DNA of 64,000 bases from an uncultured Flammeovirgaceae bacterium (GTDB taxonomy: Bacteria > Bacteroidota > Bacteroidia > Cytophagales > Cyclobacteriaceae): contig CAKZYA010000032.1 of NCBI GenBank assembly GCA_937883755.1, positions 78,824 through 142,823 of the forward strand. Reading direction: 5' to 3'. Shown in pieces: positions 9,126 through 18,166 of the stretch. The position numbers were made by a program, and so were the translations under genes. Numbering within the stretch: the first letter of the stretch is position 1; each line of letters starts with the position of its first letter. The notes beneath the pieces were generated by a model that searched no databases, was not told the origin of the DNA, and saw nothing but the letters and a program-made list of their open reading frames with translations.

Positions 9126-10532
9126 CTATGGATTAGGCAATAATACCTGATCAATAACGTGGACGACCCCGCTGTTAGAGAGATAATCAAAGTCTACTAC
9201 GTTAGCGGTTTCGGTAGCATCATTGGCATCGTCTACTGTTATGGTTGCGCCTTCTGCTCCGGGCACCAGCGTAATCGTTAGTGGGGTGCCATTGAGCGAT
9301 GTAGTAGAAACTGACTCAGCTGCTGCTACATCGGCACTAAAGTTAATCCCCTCAAAAACGTGGGTTTGTAGCACGTTAGCAAGAAAAGTTGGGTCAAGTC
9401 GAGCGGCACTATCGATAGTAACCTCAATACCCGCAGCCTCAAAAGCAGCATCGGTCGGCATAAAAATAGTTTTATTAGTCCCTAAATCTGCTCCGCTTTC
9501 TTCCAAAGCTGTCTGGAAAATAGTGAAGGAGGCACTACTCAACCCATCAGCAAAATTTACCACATCTTCTATTGGTTCTGCCGGGCGCAGCACCCCACCG
9601 AGGAAAACAATACGCCCGTTACTAGCAGTAAGTCCCAAATCAGCGGCTACTACTCCATTCAGAAATAAGGTGTTATTGTCAATAGTGATGTAGAGCGGTT
9701 GACCTAGCAGGGTATTAATTGTCCGTCCAGCATTGGCAAAATCAGCATTTCCTTCTATTACGTGGTAGTCAATGGTATTTTCTGCATTCTCTTGAGAAGT
9801 AAAAAAGAAGTTATTGAAAGCATCATTCACTGGAGTAAGGAAGGTATTGGCACTAGCACCAGTTAATAATGACTGATATCCACGGTTAATAAACAGATTG
9901 TTTATCGTAGTAATACCGCCGAACAATCCCACAGTAGCGGTTAATCCGCCCACTGTACCAAAAGTGGAAGCTACACTAGGATTAGTTGTATTACCGGTAG
10001 TTAACGAAGGAGGTAATAACACTTCGTTCACTACGTGAATCACTCCATTGTTTGCCCGTAAATCTGGTGTTACTACGTAAGTCGGGCTGAGTTGGGTAGC
10101 CGCGTTTAACCGGATAGAGTCGCCTTCTAAAGTAGGAAAAATCTGAGCTAAGTCCAGCGTCGTAAGAGCCGAATCAATGTCGTCAGATTCATAGGTAGCA
10201 TTAGGTACTAGGTGATAAAACAAAATATCAGATAAGATATTGGTAGAAAGCTCCCCCATTGACTCTAAGCCAATAGTATTTAGCAAATTAACAAAAGCCT
10301 CATTGTTAGGAGCGAAAATGGTATGCTCAGTAGTAGCTAAACGGTCGGCTAGTCCACCGCTGATAAAAGCAGCTAAACTATCTAGACCCTCAGTCTGGGT
10401 TAAAACTTCTACTAAATCTTCAGCAGGGCGAGGCGGCTCTCCATCTTCATCATCATTATTACACGAAACAACAAACGCTAGTAAGGGTAGTAATAACCAA
10501 GTGGCCCATTGGGCAGAGTACATCTTTTGCAT
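9126..10532 (-). CDS. Fasciclin (FAS1) domain lipoprotein, three domains
   Basis: 468 residues with lipobox AFVVSC followed by NNDDEDGEPP, a surface-lipoprotein signature. Three FAS1 domains follow. The first (about 40-172) has HTIFAPNNEAFVNLLNTIG and NNGVIHVVNEVLLPP. The second (about 190-318) has NTFLTPVNDAFNNFF and a divergent end. The third (about 322-466) has KTIFMPTDAAFEAAGI and NSGVVHVIDQVLLP. FAS1 domains mediate adhesion to proteins or polysaccharides. An alternative ATG lies three codons in. The gene is monocistronic and convergent with the TPR gene. Confidence 0.85.
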   Translation of the reverse strand: MQKMYSAQWATWLLLPLLAFVVSCNNDDEDGEPPRPAEDLVEVLTQTEGLDSLAAFISGGLADRLATTEHTIFAPNNEAFVNLLNTIGLESMGELSTNILSDILFYHLVPNATYESDDIDSALTTLDLAQIFPTLEGDSIRLNAATQLSPTYVVTPDLRANNGVIHVVNEVLLPPSLTTGNTTNPSVASTFGTVGGLTATVGLFGGITTINNLFINRGYQSLLTGASANTFLTPVNDAFNNFFFTSQENAENTIDYHVIEGNADFANAGRTINTLLGQPLYITIDNNTLFLNGVVAADLGLTASNGRIVFLGGVLRPAEPIEDVVNFADGLSSASFTIFQTALEESGADLGTNKTIFMPTDAAFEAAGIEVTIDSAARLDPTFLANVLQTHVFEGINFSADVAAAESVSTTSLNGTPLTITLVPGAEGATITVDDANDATETANVVDFDYLSNSGVVHVIDQVLLPNP

Positions 10533-11038
10533 AGTAAAGTAAAAAGGTTATAAACGGCTCAATATACACTTTTTGCTAGTAGTTTGGGTAACTTCATAAA
10601 CAAAAACTTAAAAAGTCGTCTTCTCCATGAGAATCAAATAGTAAATGTCGTTACCATGACTTCAATCGGTTTAGAAAGACCCGATCTTAAAGATAATAGT
10701 CTACCCGAATAAAAAAGAGAGGGTTCTACCTGAAAAGAGCATACTAAACCAAATTATTGTCCGTTACGGGAAAAACAGCCGCTAGAAGTTATTAGAATAC
10801 GATATACTAGGGTTTTTAATTACCTGCTAGTTGAGCTGCCTGGCTCACCCAGTGTTTAAAAATATTGAAAATCCCGTAATCTGGGTGAGATCAATTATAA
10901 AAAGCTAATTAGTCTAGTAGATAGTATTTTGCTTATAATGATGTATTTTAGCTTTATCAAACCTTATCCTGAAAACGGCCCTAACCCTCAACCTTTAGAT
11001 AGAATTAAAAATACCACGAAGAAACAATCATCGCGTAT
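10533..11038. other. 506-bp intergenic region with a 9-bp inverted repeat
   Basis: No convincing gene on either strand. It contains the divergent upstream regions of the fasciclin gene and of susC. A perfect inverted repeat CTCACCCAG (10844-10852) / CTGGGTGAG (10881-10889) is separated by 28 bases. No T-run follows, so it is not a standard terminator. It could be an operator or a leader structure for the SusC operon. I found no exact TAnnTTTG box with a TTG partner here. Confidence 0.4.
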
Positions 11039-14000
11039 ATGAATAAATCTTTACTCTTAGTCTTTACTCTTTTCTTATCGCTCTCTCTTTTTAATAGCTA
11101 CGCCCAGGAACTTACCGTAACGGGAAGGGTGACTTCGGCCTCTGATAATTCAGCATTGCCCGGCGTAAACGTGACCCTGAGAGGAACTAATCGGGGAACC
11201 ATCACTGATATTGATGGGAATTTTCGGTTGGCGGGCGATGCCAGCGATACCCTTATCTTCTCATTTATCGGATTCAATCCATTGGAAGTGCCTATCAATG
11301 GGCAGTCATCCCTAGATATAAATCTACAAGAAGATGTACAGGAACTCAGTGAGGTTGTGGTTACTGGTTTCCAGGAAATTGAACGTAAGTTGTTCACTGG
11401 TTCCGCTGAGCGAATTGAAATGGCAGACATCCGTGCTCCGGGGATGGTAGATGCCAGTCGGATGTTGGAAGGACAAGTGGCCGGGGTAACCGTAGAAAAT
11501 GTATCAGGGACTTTTGGTACCGCCCCACGTATCAGGATTCGAGGAAACACCTCCATTAATGGTGATAATCAGCCATTGTGGGTAGTGGACGGAGTAATCT
11601 TAGAAGACCTGACCAATGTTACTGCGGATGATATTGTTACTGGTAATGCCAATACAGTATTGGCTTCTTCGGTGGCTGGATTGAATCCGGATGATATTGC
11701 CTCTTTTCAGGTATTACGCGATGCATCGGCAACTGCCCTCTACGGTACTAGAGCTAAAAACGGCGTAATCGTCATTACTACTAAGCGAGGTAGGAGTGGT
11801 AAATTGCGGGTAAATTACTCAGGTAATTATTCATTCCGGCTACGTCCGGGCTACGGACAGTTTGATATTCTCAACTCGGGAGATGAAATGTCCATTTACC
11901 GAGAGATGTACGAAAAAGGACTGATTGACATTACCACCTCGGTACGGGCTGAAAACTTTGGTCCGCTGGGTAAGATGTTTTCCCTAATTTCAGATCATGA
12001 GATTAATTGGGGACCTAACGGAACGCTAAACGAAGAGTTTCTAAACCAGTATGAAAATGCGAATACCGATTGGTTTGACGTACTGTACCGCGATGTATCG
12101 CTTCAACAACAGCATTCGGTAAGCTTGACGGCGGGTAATGAAAACTACAACAGTTACTATTCATTTAGCTTTTTGAATGATAATGGACAAACCGTAGCGG
12201 ACGGAGTGAGTCGCTTTGCGGGAACCGCTCGGAATAGCTTCTTTATATCAGATCGGTTCAATATGGATGTGAAGCTGACAGCTAGCTACCGCGATCAACA
12301 ACTGCCCGGTAGTACTGACCGCGACTTTGATCCGATCACCGGGCGCTTTAGGCGAGACTTTGATATTAACCCATTTAGCTACGCCATTAATACGAGTCGG
12401 TCAATACGTCCGTATGATAGTAACGGAGACCTGGAATACTTTCGCCGAAATTACGCGCCCTTTAATATTCTGGAAGAGCTTAGTTTGAATTTTATAGATG
12501 TACGAGTAGCCGACATTGCAGCACAGACTGACCTAAACTTTAATATCCTGGATAATCTCACTGTCCGTAGTACTATTCAGGGACGCTATGCATCTACTAA
12601 TCGCGAACACATTATTCATGAGCGTTCTAATCAGGCTGAGGCCTATCGGGCTGATGATACCCAATTCATTCAGGAAGCGAATCGGTTACTATTCCAAGAT
12701 CCTGATGAGCCCGGTTCGCTTCCGAAAGTGGTTTTACCGGAAGGCGGATTTAACTATCTAGATGAGAGTGATTTGCTTAACTTTTATATTCGTAATAGTA
12801 TTGAGTGGTCAGAGACCTTCGGGCAAAACCATAATGTAAACTTACTGGCGGGTCAGGAGATTAAATATACTGACCGCTCGTCTCGTAGTGCTGATGGTAT
12901 CGGGGTAGTATATGAAAATGGTGGTGTTGTAAATACAGACCCGGATATTATTGAATTTCTCAACCGCCAGGGGGTAGACTTTTATTCCTTGTCTGAAGAC
13001 CGAGAACGCTTTACGGGTTTGTTTCTGAACGGAGGATACTCATTTAAAGATCGTTACGTGGTCAATGGTACAGTGCGCTACGATGGCTCAAATCGTCTGG
13101 GGAAAAGCAGGGCGGCTCGCTACTTGCCTACCTGGAATGTGAGTGGAGCCTGGAATGTAGACCAGGAAACATTCTTCACCTTGCCTTCGGTAATTAGTTT
13201 TCTTAAACTTCGGGCTACTTACGGATTGTCAGCCAACCTTGGGCCGGATGTAAGTGCTTTACTGAATCTACAATCAGATGTAACTCTAAGGCCTACTGAT
13301 ACGGAGTCTTTTTTGTTCATTGAAGATCTGGAAAATCAAGACTTAACTTGGGAGAAGCTTTATGAATTTAATGTAGGAATGGACTTCGGTCTATTTAATG
13401 ATCGAGTTACTGGTACGGTTGATTACTTTGAGCGTAATTCCTTCGATTTGATTGGGGTACTGCAAACAAGTGGAATAGGAGGGGAAGCGTTTAAACTGGG
13501 TAACTTTGCTGATTTGGAATCCAATGGTTTTGAGTTTACCATCAATACGCTTAACTACTACGACGAAAACTTCTCTTGGACTACTAATTTTAACATCAGT
13601 TATGTCCCCGACCGAATCACCCGCTTTGATTTTAATCCTCGAGTAGCTGATGCTATCTCGGCGCAGGGAGCCGCAGTACTAGATGGAGCTCGTCGCGGTA
13701 TTTACTCTACAAAATTTGCTGGCTTAGATGCTCGAGGTATTCCTACCTTCTTTGACCTTAACGGTGAGGTAGTATACGATTATGACCTACAACAGCGCGA
13801 TAGTCTTCAGCAAATTCTTCAATACGAAGGCTCAGCAGAACCTCAGGGCGCGGGTGGCTTCACCAATGTGTTTACTTATAAAAACTGGTCGCTCAATGTA
13901 TTGGTATCGTATCGGTTTGGCTATAAAATTCGCCTCAATGATGCCTTTGCCCCTCGCTATACTGACTTTAGCTCTTTTTCTCGTGATTTCGTAGATCGGT

Positions 14001-14362
14001 GGGTAGTACCGGGCGATGAGGAATTTACAGATATTCCAGTGATCCTGGATAACCAGATTTTAGCTGGTGACGTTACTGCCCAGCTCCGGAACTCTTATGA
14101 TTTGTATAATAAGAGTTCGGTTAGAATAGCCGATGGCGATCATGTACGGCTCAAGACGGTACGTTTATCGTACAATATGCCCCAGTCGTGGGTAAGTAAG
14201 ATTGGCGCGAGCACGGCTTCTCTAGGAGTAGAAGGCCAAAACCTACTATTATTGTATTCTGATGATCGCCTGAATGGGCAAGACCCTGAATTCTTCTCAG
14301 CAGGAGGGGTAGCATTTCCACAGCCCCGACAGGTGACAGTATCGTTAAACATTGGCTTTTAA
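11039..14362 (+). CDS. SusC/RagA-family TonB-dependent outer-membrane transporter
   Basis: 1107 residues. A signal peptide ends at NSYAQ (about 23). It is followed by a carboxypeptidase-D-regulatory-like Ig domain (ELTVTGRVTSASDNSALPGV, about 24-108) with a TDIDGNF core, then VVVTGF and the TonB plug (about 110-250; ATALYGTRAKNGVIVITTKRG), then the 22-strand barrel ending in VTVSLNIGF. It imports large substrates together with the SusD partner encoded next. The substrate cannot be read from sequence. The following zinc-metallohydrolase and DUF4302 lipoproteins suggest a peptide- or protein-derived ligand rather than a glycan, since no glycoside hydrolase is present. It is the first gene of a four-gene operon. 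Confidence 0.93.
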   Translation: MNKSLLLVFTLFLSLSLFNSYAQELTVTGRVTSASDNSALPGVNVTLRGTNRGTITDIDGNFRLAGDASDTLIFSFIGFNPLEVPINGQSSLDINLQEDVQELSEVVVTGFQEIERKLFTGSAERIEMADIRAPGMVDASRMLEGQVAGVTVENVSGTFGTAPRIRIRGNTSINGDNQPLWVVDGVILEDLTNVTADDIVTGNANTVLASSVAGLNPDDIASFQVLRDASATALYGTRAKNGVIVITTKRGRSGKLRVNYSGNYSFRLRPGYGQFDILNSGDEMSIYREMYEKGLIDITTSVRAENFGPLGKMFSLISDHEINWGPNGTLNEEFLNQYENANTDWFDVLYRDVSLQQQHSVSLTAGNENYNSYYSFSFLNDNGQTVADGVSRFAGTARNSFFISDRFNMDVKLTASYRDQQLPGSTDRDFDPITGRFRRDFDINPFSYAINTSRSIRPYDSNGDLEYFRRNYAPFNILEELSLNFIDVRVADIAAQTDLNFNILDNLTVRSTIQGRYASTNREHIIHERSNQAEAYRADDTQFIQEANRLLFQDPDEPGSLPKVVLPEGGFNYLDESDLLNFYIRNSIEWSETFGQNHNVNLLAGQEIKYTDRSSRSADGIGVVYENGGVVNTDPDIIEFLNRQGVDFYSLSEDRERFTGLFLNGGYSFKDRYVVNGTVRYDGSNRLGKSRAARYLPTWNVSGAWNVDQETFFTLPSVISFLKLRATYGLSANLGPDVSALLNLQSDVTLRPTDTESFLFIEDLENQDLTWEKLYEFNVGMDFGLFNDRVTGTVDYFERNSFDLIGVLQTSGIGGEAFKLGNFADLESNGFEFTINTLNYYDENFSWTTNFNISYVPDRITRFDFNPRVADAISAQGAAVLDGARRGIYSTKFAGLDARGIPTFFDLNGEVVYDYDLQQRDSLQQILQYEGSAEPQGAGGFTNVFTYKNWSLNVLVSYRFGYKIRLNDAFAPRYTDFSSFSRDFVDRWVVPGDEEFTDIPVILDNQILAGDVTAQLRNSYDLYNKSSVRIADGDHVRLKTVRLSYNMPQSWVSKIGASTASLGVEGQNLLLLYSDDRLNGQDPEFFSAGGVAFPQPRQVTVSLNIGF

Positions 14363-14368
14363 GAAAAT

Positions 14369-15916
14369 ATGAAGTGTGACATGAGAAATAAAAAAACAAT
14401 AAGTCCACAGCCAATAGTCTACGGTCGAAAGCTTATGACTCACAGTTTAAAACGTAAAATAAGTAATCTGTGGACGATAGACTACCGATTATGGACTATG
14501 ATGTTGGGAATACTGTTGCTTTCGTCTTGCGATAACTACCTCGAGGAAACCCCCGATAACCGAGTTGATCTGAATACCTTAGACAAGGCTGCTCAGCTAT
14601 TGACCAATGCTTACTCAGAGGGAGGGTACAATTTTGTAGAGTGGATGGGAGATATGGTTACTTTTACCCGGGGCACAGTAAAAGAAGATCAGCATATTCA
14701 GGCTTACGAGTGGCGCGATGTCGATGAGTTATTTCAAGATTCCCCTACATACTTCTGGAATCAGACCTACGAAGCCATTGCTCATGCTAATGAAGTATTA
14801 GCGGTAGTAGACCAGCTACCGGGTGATGAAGACCGTCGCCAAGCCGTAAAGGCTGAGGCATTGTTAGCTCGAGCCTACGGCCATTTTATGCTGGTAAACT
14901 TGTTTGCTAAGCACTACGATGAAGCCACCGCCTCCTCTGATCCGGGTATTCCCTATGTGCTCAGACCTGAAACTAACTTTATTGCGGAATATGAGCGAGC
15001 CTCTGTACAGCAGGTATATGATTTGGTGGAGGAAGACTTACTAGCCGGTTTAGAGTTAGTAGATGGGTCGTTTTATGCGAACTCCGGTAAGTATCATTTT
15101 ACTCGTAATTCAGCACTAGCCTTTGCTTCTCGTTTCTACCTTTTTAAGCGGGATTTCCAAAATTGCATTGAATATAGTAGCCAGATATTAGGAAGTAGTC
15201 CTGAAGTGTTTGTGAGGGATTTAAACGCACTGCTGGAAGAGCGTATTAATACCGAAGACTACATCCGGCTTTATACTTCGCCGAGTGAGCCTAGCAATCT
15301 GCTGCTAATGCGTAAGGTGACTAACTTCCCAATAACTGTAGGCTTCTGGCCCGATGATAATATTTTTCGAGGAAGACTTTTCGAGAATAGCCCGTTTGAT
15401 GCTACTGACCTACGAGCTGACCCAGCTTTTGTGCGGGGTGATAACGGAATTACTGCAACCCGCTTTGAGTTTTTATTTGAACGTAGTAGCCTTACCTCAA
15501 ATGTTGGGTTTAACTATACGGTTATAACTCCTTTTAAGGGTGAAGAGGTGTTACTTAACAGAGCTGAGAGCTACGCGTTTTTGGGACAAATTGACGAGGC
15601 TTTGGCTGATTTACAAACCTTGTTAGACAAGCGATACGATACTCCGGTAGAAGCTGATTTTGAAACCATTGAGAATTTTATTGGAACGAACGACACCCGG
15701 GTGGCGATGATTCTATATATCGTAGAAGTAGAGCGACCAAAAGAATTTATCCACGAAGGCTTGCGTTGGTTTGATATAAAACGCTACGGAATACCAGTTA
15801 CTCATGTTTTACAAGATGGCTCTGAAATTACACTAGCTGAAGAAGATAATCGGAAAATACTACAGATCCCTCAGGCTGCCCAAGATATTGGTGGTTTGTC
15901 GGCTAACCCTCGTTAA
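14369..15916 (+). CDS. SusD/RagB-family surface lipoprotein
   Basis: 515 residues from the first ATG, 6 bases after the susC stop. The lipobox LLLSSC is followed by DNYLEETPDNRVDLNTLDKA, typical of SusD. TPR-like helices hold the family phrases YEAIAHANEVL and AEALLARAYGHFMLVNLFAKHY, and the C-terminus has RAESYAFLGQIDEAL and HEGLRWFDIKRYG. It acts as the lid and ligand-binding partner of SusC. The leader before the lipobox is unusually long (about 53 residues) and its DNA is repeat-like; a start at 14435 (MTHSLKRK) would give a more normal signal peptide and cannot be excluded. Confidence 0.9.
   Translation: MKCDMRNKKTISPQPIVYGRKLMTHSLKRKISNLWTIDYRLWTMMLGILLLSSCDNYLEETPDNRVDLNTLDKAAQLLTNAYSEGGYNFVEWMGDMVTFTRGTVKEDQHIQAYEWRDVDELFQDSPTYFWNQTYEAIAHANEVLAVVDQLPGDEDRRQAVKAEALLARAYGHFMLVNLFAKHYDEATASSDPGIPYVLRPETNFIAEYERASVQQVYDLVEEDLLAGLELVDGSFYANSGKYHFTRNSALAFASRFYLFKRDFQNCIEYSSQILGSSPEVFVRDLNALLEERINTEDYIRLYTSPSEPSNLLLMRKVTNFPITVGFWPDDNIFRGRLFENSPFDATDLRADPAFVRGDNGITATRFEFLFERSSLTSNVGFNYTVITPFKGEEVLLNRAESYAFLGQIDEALADLQTLLDKRYDTPVEADFETIENFIGTNDTRVAMILYIVEVERPKEFIHEGLRWFDIKRYGIPVTHVLQDGSEITLAEEDNRKILQIPQAAQDIGGLSANPR
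14402..14500. repeat. Imperfect inverted repeat inside the SusD leader
   Basis: AGTCCACAGCCAATAGTCTA (from 14402) is an imperfect reverse complement of the segment beginning CTGTGGACGATAGACTACC (14468 onward), which continues into a further TATGGACT unit. The short units GTGGAC, TAGACTA and TATGGACT recur in both orientations. This looks like a dispersed repeat of the TGGACTATGGACT type that is part of the susD reading frame (ISNLWTIDYRLW). Confidence 0.45.
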
Positions 15917-15933
15917 CAGAAATTAAATTAGAA

Positions 15934-16794
15934 ATGAAGAAAGTAACCATATACTTATTTTGCTTGCTACCCCTGCTCACAGTCTCTTGTTATGAAGAAG
16001 ATCCGGTAGATAAGGATGTTAAGCAAGTGGAGCCCTCTACTGATGAAATTGACCAATTCATTCAAACAGAGTTCTTGGATAAATACGGCGTGGCGGTGCG
16101 TTACCGGTTTGTCGACCGTTATGTAGATCCTACCCGCCGGGTGGCTCCTCCCCGAAGAGAGCTAGTACAGCCAGTGTTAAACTTTCTGCAAGAATACTGG
16201 ATTGAGCCATACCTTGAGGTACAAAACGGAGAAGAGTTTTTTAAAGACCATGTGCCAGCCGAGATTGTGCTCCTTGGCTCCTTTATTTTTAACGACGATG
16301 GAACCGTAGTTTTAGGAACAGCCGATGCCGGAGCAAGAATTACGCTTACCGAAGTTAATAATGTAGATGAAAGTGATCCAGTATGGGTGATTCGGCAGCT
16401 AGGCACCATCTATCATGAGTTTGCCCATATTATTCATCAACGATATAACTTGCCAGCTAACTTCCAGCAAATCTCGCCCCAAGGGTATACTTCACTAGGC
16501 TCTTGGTTTACCTTAACGGATGATGAAGCCTTACGTCGGGGCTTTGTTTCCCCTTACGCTACCAGCACTTTCAATGAAGATTATGCTGAAACTGTGGCTT
16601 TCATATTATTTGATGATGACTTTTTCGATACCTACATAGAGGAAGATGAAGACTGTAACGATCCGGCTTGTGAAGAGCGTAATGAAGGCCGTACACTTAT
16701 TCAGCAGAAGTTCAATTCGGTGATTGACCACTACCAACAAAGCACGGGGGTAGATTTATTAGAAGTGCGAGCTCGTATTCAAGAGAGACTATAA
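15934..16794 (+). CDS. SusCD-associated zinc metallohydrolase lipoprotein
   Basis: 286 residues. The lipobox LLTVSC is followed by YEEDPVDKD. The zinc motif is HEFAH (His161, Glu162, His165) within GTIYHEFAHIIHQRYNLP. A second acidic cluster NEDYAETVAFIL about 50 residues later probably supplies the third ligand (Glu). This arrangement matches the Bacteroidota family of substrate-import-associated zinc metallohydrolases (TIGR04549-type) found beside SusC/SusD. It likely trims a peptide substrate at the cell surface before import. The start lies 17 bases after susD and the stop 1 base before the next gene, so it is operonic. An Asp/Cys-rich insert (EEDEDCNDPACEER) occurs near residue 240. Confidence 0.88.
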   Translation: MKKVTIYLFCLLPLLTVSCYEEDPVDKDVKQVEPSTDEIDQFIQTEFLDKYGVAVRYRFVDRYVDPTRRVAPPRRELVQPVLNFLQEYWIEPYLEVQNGEEFFKDHVPAEIVLLGSFIFNDDGTVVLGTADAGARITLTEVNNVDESDPVWVIRQLGTIYHEFAHIIHQRYNLPANFQQISPQGYTSLGSWFTLTDDEALRRGFVSPYATSTFNEDYAETVAFILFDDDFFDTYIEEDEDCNDPACEERNEGRTLIQQKFNSVIDHYQQSTGVDLLEVRARIQERL

Positions 16795-16795
16795 T

Positions 16796-18136
16796 ATGAA
16801 ACGGATTTTAGGAGTATTACTTTTGATCAGTATATTATTGGCTTGCCGGGATGAAGAGCCAATATTTGAGAAAAGTGCTGATGAGCGAGTAGAGGAGGCT
16901 ATTAGCGATTTGAATGCTAAGTTAACGGCGCCTGGTAATGGGTGGTTATTGCGGTATCGCCCAGAGAGTGAGTCAGGTGTTTATAATGTGTTACTTGATT
17001 TTAACGAAGATGGAACGGTAAATATCCAGACAGATTTTGGAGTGAACGACGGTGAGTTTTACGAGCAAACCGTTACTTATCGGGTTGATAACTCACTAGG
17101 GTTAGAGCTGATTCTGGAGAACTACTCTTTCTTTAGTTTTTTGTTTGAGCAAAATGGCGCCTCGTTTCTGGCAGAATATGAGTTTAACTACATTAACGAA
17201 ACCCCCGATGGAGATTTAGTTTTTCGCAGTAAATCTGACCCCTCATTACCCACTACACTAGTATTTCAGCCTGCCAACGAAGGAGATGAGAATCTACTAG
17301 GCAAAGATATAGCAAGAAACCTCAGTGCATTGTCTGAGAACTCTCCGGCACGATTTGCTTCTTCTTATCGGTTGCGCTTTACTGATCGTGACCTTACTTT
17401 TTACCTCAACTTCGATGATTTCCGTAGAACTCTCAACTTTAATTTCGTTTCTCCCGATGGTAGTGGAAATGGTCGAGAGCTAGATTTTAGCTCTCCCTAC
17501 ATTATTCAGGGGAACGAAATTATTCTGGATCAGCCTCTGAGTGGAAGTTATTTTGGTCAGCAGGTAGAGATTGCCAATATTAGGTTTGGTTCTTTATCTG
17601 ATATAAATCTTACTATTTGTGATAGTATGATAACTGCTAATCAGTACAGTGCGACAGTAAACTCAGCATCGGCAGTACTAGAAAACACCCTTTTTGATCC
17701 TAACGGAGCCAACGTACTTAATCAGGTAGATTTTTTCTTTAGTCTTAATAACAATATCTTCGGAGAGAACGGCTCATTGGGTCCCCAGATTGATCAGGAT
17801 GTGGAAGGCTCACTAGCTATGCTTCTGTACTATGATGAAAGTGTTAACGATCCATTTTATGCTTTAGGTTTTTTTATTGTAAATGAGAATGGCTCAGTTA
17901 CCCGGGCTTTACGCGAGTTCACTCCTACAATTACGGGTAATCGTTTACAGGTAGAGTATGCGCCAACATTCACTGTGCTACAGGATACTACCGGGGTTTT
18001 TAACGAAGAAAATATAGACAATTACCTGAATCTATTTGCTGAAGGAGATGGTGTGTATATTTATAAAATCACGGATGAAACCTACGAATTATACAATGCC
18101 TGCAGCGAAACTAGCTTTGTTTTCTTCCATAATTAA
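16796..18136 (+). CDS. DUF4302 lipoprotein of the SusCD cassette
   Basis: 446 residues. The lipobox ISILLAC is followed by RDEEPIFEKSADERVEEAIS. The conserved stretch TAPGNGWLLRYRPESESGVY near residue 45 and the following LDFNEDGTVNIQTDFG are characteristic of DUF4302. The rest is beta-rich. This family is regularly the fourth member of SusC-SusD-metallohydrolase cassettes and is presumed to be surface-exposed and to help bind the substrate; no enzymatic residues are recognised. It begins one base after the previous stop. Confidence 0.85.
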   Translation: MKRILGVLLLISILLACRDEEPIFEKSADERVEEAISDLNAKLTAPGNGWLLRYRPESESGVYNVLLDFNEDGTVNIQTDFGVNDGEFYEQTVTYRVDNSLGLELILENYSFFSFLFEQNGASFLAEYEFNYINETPDGDLVFRSKSDPSLPTTLVFQPANEGDENLLGKDIARNLSALSENSPARFASSYRLRFTDRDLTFYLNFDDFRRTLNFNFVSPDGSGNGRELDFSSPYIIQGNEIILDQPLSGSYFGQQVEIANIRFGSLSDINLTICDSMITANQYSATVNSASAVLENTLFDPNGANVLNQVDFFFSLNNNIFGENGSLGPQIDQDVEGSLAMLLYYDESVNDPFYALGFFIVNENGSVTRALREFTPTITGNRLQVEYAPTFTVLQDTTGVFNEENIDNYLNLFAEGDGVYIYKITDETYELYNACSETSFVFFHN

Positions 18137-18166
18137 GCAAATACCTATCTTTAGGTTACTTTGGGC

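Noticed and set aside
9223..9693. Plus-strand 156-codon frame
   Set aside because: Antisense shadow of the fasciclin lipoprotein with low-complexity Ser/Ala composition and no recognisable domain.
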